From contig NZ_JAIWOI010000376.1 in NCBI RefSeq assembly GCF_020217005.1, positions 1 to 10,000 on the forward strand: a DNA stretch of 10,000 nt. Direction: 5' to 3'. This document shows, piece after piece, positions 5,240 to 10,000 of the stretch. A model generated the notes under the pieces. The model had not been told where the DNA came from and did not search any database. It saw only the letters and a list, made by a program, of their open reading frames with translations. The number at the start of each line of letters is the position of its first letter. The stretch's first letter is position 1. A program made the position numbers and the translations under genes. This stretch comes from Rheinheimera sp. Lineage in GTDB: Bacteria > Pseudomonadota > Gammaproteobacteria > Enterobacterales > Alteromonadaceae.

Positions 5240-7207
5240 ATGGCTTCCTTTATTCGTGATTTGACTCTACGTCAAAAGCTCAGCTTATTATTAGTATTCC
5301 CAGTATGCGCAGTGCTTTGGTTGCTGGGCGATCGCCTGGTTGCGAGCTGGTCACAGCAGCAGATGGCTAACTATGTGTCCTCATCTATAACCACTTCAGT
5401 CAGGATGAACTCTTTAATCAGTGCTTTACAGGCTGAGCGCGGGGCCAGTGGTGTTTATTTGGCAAGCAAAGGTCAGCGTTTCGGCGATCGGCTGAAGCAA
5501 TTGCGTGTTCAATCTGATGAGATGCTGCAGATAGTGGCTGCATTAAACCAACCAGAATTGCTATCTTTGAAGCAGCAATTAGACAGTGTGCGTGAGTTAC
5601 GTCGTCTGATTGACTCACTGATCATCAGTAATACTGAATCTGCGGAGCGTTATACCAACCTTATAAAATCCATGATTGCGGTCAATCACCAATTAGAGGC
5701 TGACGTACCTCATCGTGATATGGCCAGAGAACTTGCCACTTTAAATCAGTTTATTGAGATGAAAGAGCGGGCGGGCAGAGATCGTGCACTATTAGGCTTA
5801 GTATTTAGCAGAGGAAGTTTTAACAGTGATTTGTTAACAAAATACAGTGATAACTTCGGCGCCTACAATGCGTTAATGGAAAACTTTACCCGATTATTGT
5901 CTGCCGGGCGCCTTGATGATTGGAAAAAACTTGTGTTTCAGCAGAGTTTTTCGGAGGTCGAAAAACTACAGCAGTTGGCTTTTACTGCTCCTCTAGAAGC
6001 GCCTTTGAATGTTGACGATGGTGTATGGTTTGACATCGCAACCAAAAGACTCACGGACATGGCAGAGTTTGAAAAACTGCTCAATGCCGATATTACAGAG
6101 AGAGCCGATGTGCTGAAACAGCAAGCACTCACTCATCTGTGGGGCTTGTCTATTCTCACTTTAGCCATAGCTGCTGTGGTGTTTTTTATCGCTTTGGTGT
6201 CGGTACGTAATATAACCTTTGCCGTAAAAAGTGTGGATGGAACCATTCGGGCCTTGGCTGAGCGTAATCTTACCGCTCGCTGTCTTTACAGCTCAAAAGA
6301 TGAATTTGGGCAAATCGCTCTAAGTACAAACGCCATGGCTGTAGAGCTACAGAAAGTCATCAGTGAGATTGGTGAGGCGACCATTCAGGTTGCCACTGCT
6401 GCAGAGCAATCATCAGCTGTGACTATAGAGACGAGCAAAGGCGTGCAGCGGCAACAGTTAGACACCGAACTGGTGGCAACAGCTATGCACGAAATGGCGG
6501 CGACTGTGCGCGATGTGGCCAGTAGTACCGCTGAAGCTGTGTTGTTATCTGAGGTTGTACAATCTGGTGCCACTAGTGGCCAGTCGAAACTTGAAGAAAC
6601 AATAAGCCTGATCCAGCAGTTAACCACTCAAGTCGAAGAGACCTCCGGTGTGATTGAAAGTGTAAAGCGCGATAGTACTTCTATCACCTCGGTGCTTGAT
6701 GTGATCCGTGGCATCGCTGAACAAACCAACTTGTTGGCCCTGAATGCGGCCATTGAAGCCGCCAGGGCGGGTGACCAGGGGCGTGGTTTTGCTGTGGTGG
6801 CAGATGAAGTACGCACTTTAGCGCAGCGCACGGCACAGTCTACAGGCGACATACAACAAATGATTGAGGCTTTGCAGAATAATGCTTTGAATGCATCTAA
6901 TGCAATGCACCTGAGTCTCACTTTAGCTCATAACGGACGAGAGAAAGTGGCAGAGACCGGAACCATCTTGTCAGGGGTGCTGGAAGGGATACATGGTATG
7001 AATGACAAAAATATGCAGATCGCTTCAGCGACTGAAGAGCAGGCCGCGGTTGCAGAAGATATAAACCGGAAGATTGTAAGTATTAGTGATATAGCGACCC
7101 AAACGAGTTCAGGTGCAGAACAAACAGCAGCAACCAGTCATCAGTTGGCAAAATTGGCAGAGCAACTTCAGGACCTCGTAAACAGATTTCAACTGAGAGT
7201 CTCTTAG
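5240..7207 (+). CDS. Methyl-accepting chemotaxis protein with periplasmic NIT sensor domain
   Basis: 655 residues, complete. It is an inner-membrane chemoreceptor that signals to CheA/CheW. Order of parts: short cytoplasmic start, first membrane helix (about 14-31), periplasmic sensor (about 45-295), second membrane helix (about 300-322), HAMP-type linker (about 323-376) and the coiled-coil signalling domain. The sensor carries two NIT-like signatures, [14 protein letters not shown] (63-76) and [12 protein letters not shown] (174-185). The NIT family is described as sensing nitrate and nitrite, so that ligand is inferred from family and neighbours rather than shown. The conserved hairpin tip is [18 protein letters not shown] (494-511), followed by [17 protein letters not shown]. 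There is no C-terminal NWETF-type pentapeptide for CheR/CheB docking; the protein ends FQLRVS. The start is supported by AGAGGT 7 nt upstream. Transcription ends at the terminator at 7318-7351. Confidence 0.92.
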   Translation: MASFIRDLTLRQKLSLLLVFPVCAVLWLLGDRLVASWSQQQMANYVSSSITTSVRMNSLISALQAERGASGVYLASKGQRFGDRLKQLRVQSDEMLQIVAALNQPELLSLKQQLDSVRELRRLIDSLIISNTESAERYTNLIKSMIAVNHQLEADVPHRDMARELATLNQFIEMKERAGRDRALLGLVFSRGSFNSDLLTKYSDNFGAYNALMENFTRLLSAGRLDDWKKLVFQQSFSEVEKLQQLAFTAPLEAPLNVDDGVWFDIATKRLTDMAEFEKLLNADITERADVLKQQALTHLWGLSILTLAIAAVVFFIALVSVRNITFAVKSVDGTIRALAERNLTARCLYSSKDEFGQIALSTNAMAVELQKVISEIGEATIQVATAAEQSSAVTIETSKGVQRQQLDTELVATAMHEMAATVRDVASSTAEAVLLSEVVQSGATSGQSKLEETISLIQQLTTQVEETSGVIESVKRDSTSITSVLDVIRGIAEQTNLLALNAAIEAARAGDQGRGFAVVADEVRTLAQRTAQSTGDIQQMIEALQNNALNASNAMHLSLTLAHNGREKVAETGTILSGVLEGIHGMNDKNMQIASATEEQAAVAEDINRKIVSISDIATQTSSGAEQTAATSHQLAKLAEQLQDLVNRFQLRVS

Positions 7208-7317
7208 ACTTGGCGCTCATCATCACAGCTAAAGAGTTTGGGTCAATTAAAGTGAACATGAAAGTATGGGAACTGGTTTTGCTTTATTTTGACTATTTAG
7301 GTTAAGTAATCCCCAGA

Positions 7318-7351
7318 AAAACCAGAGCACATAATACGCTGCTCTGGTTTT
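7318..7351. terminator. Bidirectional intrinsic terminator between the MCP and TonB-receptor genes
   Basis: Left arm AAAACCAGAGCA (7318-7329) and right arm TGCTCTGGTTTT (7340-7351) are perfect reverse complements of 12 bp around a 10-nt loop. A/T runs at both outer ends give a U-tract in either direction. It lies between convergent genes, 110 bp after the MCP stop and 40 bp beyond the receptor stop, and can serve both. Confidence 0.9.
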
Positions 7352-7391
7352 GTATAACTAACGTCGAAATGACTTAAACATCATTAGATTA

Positions 7392-9464
7392 TCAGAAACT
7401 GTAGGTCGCCGAGGCTCCCACAGTGCGTGGGTTCACCATAGCAACATAACCATTTGGATAGGTGGTGCTTGCAGGATCCCGGGTTGTCAAACCATGTTCG
7501 TCAAAAGCATTGTTCACAAAAGCACTGACCATCCAAGCCTCTGAACTGTAATTTACTGAGGCACGAGTCAGCACATAATCACCGGCGGTGCGTTCTTGGG
7601 TATTGTTTAAATCACCATAAAATTCACCAACATAATTGCTGCTAACGTCCAGTTTCCACTGTTCGTTCAGCCAGTAACTGAGTCCGAGGCTACCGTTAAA
7701 AGACGGTGCAGAATTAAGCTCATTACCAACTGCTTGTTCAAAACCCGTTGGTGCTTGGTCGATTTTCGAATGCAAGAATCCAAGGCTGCTATGTACTTGC
7801 CAGTTGTTGCCGAACATAGTGTAGGCTTCCAGTTCCAAACCATAACTGTGCGCCTGATCAATATTTGTAATAGTGCGGGTGCTACTAAGCGCCTGATAAT
7901 CACTGAAATCATTATAAAACAGGTTGGCACTAATACTGGTGTTACCGCCATTCAATACACTGCGAGAACTCAGTTCATAGGTGTCTACACTTTCTGAATC
8001 ATAGTAATAGTAAGCACTAGTTACACTGTTGAATGCTCCGCCACCTGCATTATAGCCTTGTCTGGCACTGGCAGATAATGTGGTATGTTCAGCCAGTTTG
8101 TATTGCAACACCAGTTTTGGCAGAGTAAAAGTTTTGTTTTGATCTAACACAGCATTTACCCATGCACCTCGCATCAGCAGATTGAAATCACGTTGCTGCT
8201 GTTCGCGTTCAACCCGGACTCCTGAAATCAAGCTCCAGAAGTCATTTAAACGCACTGTAGCCTCTCCATAAGCAGCTTTGGAATGGCTTTCGTCATCGCC
8301 GAAATAGTTAGTCGCACCCACACTCTTAAAATCTTGCTCACGTTTAAAGTAAGCCACGCCGAAGAAACCTGAATACGTCGACGAAGCTGAGCCATAGTCT
8401 AACTTCGTATCAAACGTCAGTTCAGTTTGATCCATCAACACGTCAGATTCAGCTGCTTGCGTTGCTTCATATCCTTCAGCTCCCCACTGATAGTCCATAA
8501 AGGCAACCAAAGTCTGTAATGAAAATAACTCCGACAGCTTATAGTCAAGTTTCAGACTGCTTGTGTCAGACTCAGTAGTGAGATATCGCTGGAATAAAGG
8601 CTCATGTGCTTCAGGGTCTTTTGCATTAAAGTACAAACGGCCTGCGTTACCTTCTTCCTGATAATGTTGGTAGCTGAACAAGGCTTTGAAATCTGTTAGC
8701 TGTTTCGGGGTCCATAGTAATTTCGCTCTAGTGTTACTGGTATCCAGTGTGTCATAAATTTTTTGTGTAGGGTTTGTTGAATAACTCTTTGGGTTGGAGT
8801 AGGTTTCGCCATCAATCCATTGACTGGCAATACGAAATGCCAGCTGATCGTCTATCACCGGACCAGACATGACCGCGGCACTGTCAAAGAAGTTTTCCTG
8901 ATTTCGGTATCCTAAACGAACGGCACCTTCCCAATCCATTGTCGGATCTTTGGTATTTACATACACAGCACCGCCAATACTGTTACGACCATTGCTGGTA
9001 GATTGTGGACCGCGAAATACTTCGACCTGTTCTATATCCCACAAGCCAGTGTCGCCGGTTAAATCAGCCACAAAAGGTTGAGTTACACCATCAACAAGTG
9101 TACTAACCCTGGCTCTGGCTCCACCGGTAAAAGAATTAAAGCCAGTTGCAGAACCATTACCAGAAACCCCTCGGATATCTGGTACTGCACCAGTTAATAC
9201 TACAACGTTGGATACATCAGTTAACGCATCAGACATTGATACCAATTGACCGCTATCTAATAGTGCTTGGTTGATTACAGATACTGACGATGCAGTATCT
9301 TTTACTGACCGCTCAGTTTTTTCACCAGTAACTACGATCACTTCAATTGATTTACGCGCGTTTTCTTCTTTTTTTTCTTCCGCGTGTATATGAAGTGAAG
9401 TACTAGAAAAGGCAATCAGTAAACACTGGGCCAGCAGTGTTCTTTTTATTGCGGCATTACCCAT
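7392..9464 (-). CDS. TonB-dependent outer-membrane receptor, probably for a ferric siderophore
   Basis: 690 residues, a usual size for this family. It imports a ferric chelate across the outer membrane using energy from TonB-ExbB-ExbD. Residues 1-28 form a signal peptide (basic start, hydrophobic core, likely cut after HIHA). A TonB box, IEVIVVTG, is at 40-47. The plug domain follows with DIRGVSGNGSATGFN, STLVDGVTQPF, IEQVEVFRGPQST and NSIGGAVYVNT. The rest is a beta-barrel of alternating aromatic strands ending ATYSF, with the terminal Phe needed for outer-membrane assembly. The start is supported by TAGGAA about 9 nt upstream. The Fur box overlapping its promoter indicates repression by iron. 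The exact substrate cannot be read from sequence; the plug motif around the VDG segment resembles siderophore receptors of the FyuA/PvuA type only loosely. Confidence 0.9.
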   Translation of the reverse strand: MGNAAIKRTLLAQCLLIAFSSTSLHIHAEEKKEENARKSIEVIVVTGEKTERSVKDTASSVSVINQALLDSGQLVSMSDALTDVSNVVVLTGAVPDIRGVSGNGSATGFNSFTGGARARVSTLVDGVTQPFVADLTGDTGLWDIEQVEVFRGPQSTSNGRNSIGGAVYVNTKDPTMDWEGAVRLGYRNQENFFDSAAVMSGPVIDDQLAFRIASQWIDGETYSNPKSYSTNPTQKIYDTLDTSNTRAKLLWTPKQLTDFKALFSYQHYQEEGNAGRLYFNAKDPEAHEPLFQRYLTTESDTSSLKLDYKLSELFSLQTLVAFMDYQWGAEGYEATQAAESDVLMDQTELTFDTKLDYGSASSTYSGFFGVAYFKREQDFKSVGATNYFGDDESHSKAAYGEATVRLNDFWSLISGVRVEREQQQRDFNLLMRGAWVNAVLDQNKTFTLPKLVLQYKLAEHTTLSASARQGYNAGGGAFNSVTSAYYYYDSESVDTYELSSRSVLNGGNTSISANLFYNDFSDYQALSSTRTITNIDQAHSYGLELEAYTMFGNNWQVHSSLGFLHSKIDQAPTGFEQAVGNELNSAPSFNGSLGLSYWLNEQWKLDVSSNYVGEFYGDLNNTQERTAGDYVLTRASVNYSSEAWMVSAFVNNAFDEHGLTTRDPASTTYPNGYVAMVNPRTVGASATYSF

Positions 9465-9534
9465 TATGTTAATTCCTATTTTGAATGTTTGTAATTCTAC
9501 TATTCATCCACCGCTATAAAAGCCAATAGAAATT

Positions 9535-9564
9535 ATCATACAATTCACCCAAATGCAATTGAAA
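9535..9564 (-). promoter_or_regulatory. Candidate promoter of the TonB-receptor gene
   Basis: On the minus strand, TTTCAA (9559-9564) and TATGAT (9535-9540) are separated by 18 bp and resemble -35 and -10 elements. The predicted start near 9528 gives a leader of about 64 nt. The -35 element overlaps the Fur box by four bases, so bound Fur would block RNA polymerase. Confidence 0.5.
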
Positions 9565-9579
9565 ATGATTATCATTAGT
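9561..9579. promoter_or_regulatory. Fur box in the divergent iron-locus promoter region
   Basis: GAAAATGATTATCATTAGT matches the 19-bp Fur consensus GATAATGATAATCATTATC at 15 positions. The core AATGAT-T-ATCATT is a perfect 6-1-6 inverted repeat. The site lies 97 bp upstream of the receptor start and about 40 bp upstream of the small membrane-protein start. On the plus strand, TTCACC (9544-9549) and GATTAT (9567-9572) at 17-bp spacing could be a promoter also covered by Fur. Iron-dependent repression in both directions is expected. Confidence 0.85.
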
Positions 9580-9618
9580 GGTAGTGTTGTGTCCCGTATA
9601 GGTAGGGATAGAGTGAAA

Positions 9619-9894
9619 ATGTATTTGTTACTTACTATCTTTTTATTGATGTTGGCTATCGCTGTTAGTTATGCAACTAACAAACATCAGCGAATGTTTA
9701 GAAAGCCAATCTCAAAAAAGTGGCGCATAACATCTGTTTTGTTTTTTGTGGCTGGCATTGCTGTGGCAGCCATTCAATTGTCGCTGTCCGCCACAGTATT
9801 TTTTTGCACAATGTTGTTGATGCTTTGCTGCATCTTACTGCCGTTAGCCACACTGCTAAAAAAGGAGCGCTCAGACTATGGCGAACCACGCTAA
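9619..9894 (+). CDS. Small DUF3325-like membrane protein of an iron-uptake operon
   Basis: 91 residues from the ATG at 9619; a GTG at 9613 with AGGG 5 nt upstream is an equally good start. A longer frame begins at 9553 but would run through the Fur box and adds an unlikely N-terminus. Three hydrophobic segments (about 2-17, 36-53, 56-76) are linked by a basic stretch NKHQRMFRKPISKKWR. The pattern of a helix ending in a short motif like (A/S)xxxHxR followed by basic residues and two more helices resembles the DUF3325 family, which is commonly found beside TonB-dependent siderophore receptors and PepSY proteins. Function is unknown; an inner-membrane role in iron uptake is inferred from family and location. 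It overlaps the next gene by 17 bp, which suggests translational coupling. Confidence 0.6.
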   Translation: MYLLLTIFLLMLAIAVSYATNKHQRMFRKPISKKWRITSVLFFVAGIAVAAIQLSLSATVFFCTMLLMLCCILLPLATLLKKERSDYGEPR

Positions 9895-10000
9895 AGGGAT
9901 CCAGCCAGACTGGCTTGGAAAATCACTTGCAGGTTTGCTACCAGGTTTAGCGCTTGCTTTTGTTTGTGTAGGTTTTTACGCCTGGTACGGACCAGGCAGC
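9878..10000 (+). CDS. N-terminal fragment of a membrane protein, probably an iron-uptake accessory protein
   Basis: 41 codons are visible from the ATG at 9878 and the frame is open at the window edge. AAGGAG ends 10 nt before the ATG. The start overlaps the end of the DUF3325-like gene in another frame. The visible part is a short polar head (MANHAKGIQPDW) followed by one hydrophobic segment, LAGLLPGLALAFVCVGFYAW, and then YGPGS. It resembles the first helix of small 'iron uptake' membrane proteins found in TonB-receptor/PepSY loci, but too little is present to name a family. Confidence 0.5.
   Translation, partial: MANHAKGIQPDWLGKSLAGLLPGLALAFVCVGFYAWYGPGS

Noticed and set aside
5418..6921. 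Minus-strand open frames within the MCP gene
   Set aside because: They lie opposite a complete, strongly conserved chemoreceptor frame and have low-complexity Ser/Ala-rich products typical of antisense shadows.
7258..7305. Fifteen-codon frame after the MCP gene
   Set aside because: It has no ribosome site and lies in the untranslated region before the terminator; chance is the simpler explanation.
9553..9618. Upstream extension of the DUF3325-like gene to the ATG at 9553
   Set aside because: It would place the Fur box inside the coding sequence, lacks a ribosome site and adds residues unlike the family start.
9720..9950. 76-codon plus-strand frame overlapping the two small iron-locus genes
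   Set aside because: It lies out of frame with two better-supported overlapping genes, and its Cys/His-rich product has no membrane or domain pattern.

Overview
The window reads as chromosomal DNA of a gammaproteobacterium. The best fit is an Alteromonadales-type facultative anaerobe (Shewanella or Rheinheimera-like). The reasons are the gene families (NorR, HemN, NIT-domain chemoreceptor, TonB receptor next to small iron-operon membrane proteins), FNR-, NarL- and Fur-type sites that match the E. coli consensus closely, and moderate GC. This placement is an inference from gene content; no rRNA or marker gene is present.

Positions 1-5100 are themed on anaerobic nitrogen-oxide metabolism. The 3' part of norR (NO-responsive sigma54 activator) is followed 31 bp later by a moeB-type adenylyltransferase gene. 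Converging on moeB, with an 11-bp overlap of the ends, is a minus-strand gene for a small DGC-domain (putative zinc-binding) protein. Its upstream region holds a perfect FNR box and, 29 bp further upstream centre to centre, a NarL/NarP-type 7-2-7 site, an arrangement like E. coli nirB. Behind it on the same strand lies an HPP-family membrane protein fused to two CBS domains; members of the HPP family have been linked to nitrite transport. A 311-bp divergent region then leads to hemN, the oxygen-independent coproporphyrinogen III oxidase. This region contains a ten-codon reading frame with a very strong ribosome-binding site that could be masked by a hairpin.

Positions 5100-7391 hold a methyl-accepting chemotaxis protein with a periplasmic NIT (nitrate/nitrite sensing) domain, preceded by a leader of alternating GGTA and TACC tetranucleotides. 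A 12-bp perfect stem terminator separates it from the next, convergent gene.

Positions 7392-10000 form an iron-acquisition locus: a minus-strand TonB-dependent outer-membrane receptor and, divergently, a small DUF3325-like membrane protein overlapping the start of a second membrane protein cut by the window edge. One strong Fur box in the divergent region probably serves both directions.

Taken together, NO sensing, a possible nitrite-related membrane protein, molybdenum-cofactor sulfur-carrier activation, anaerobic heme synthesis and nitrate/nitrite taxis sit side by side. The least characterised members, the DGC protein and the HPP-CBS protein, are the most interesting. I saw no mobile element, tRNA, rRNA or CRISPR array.
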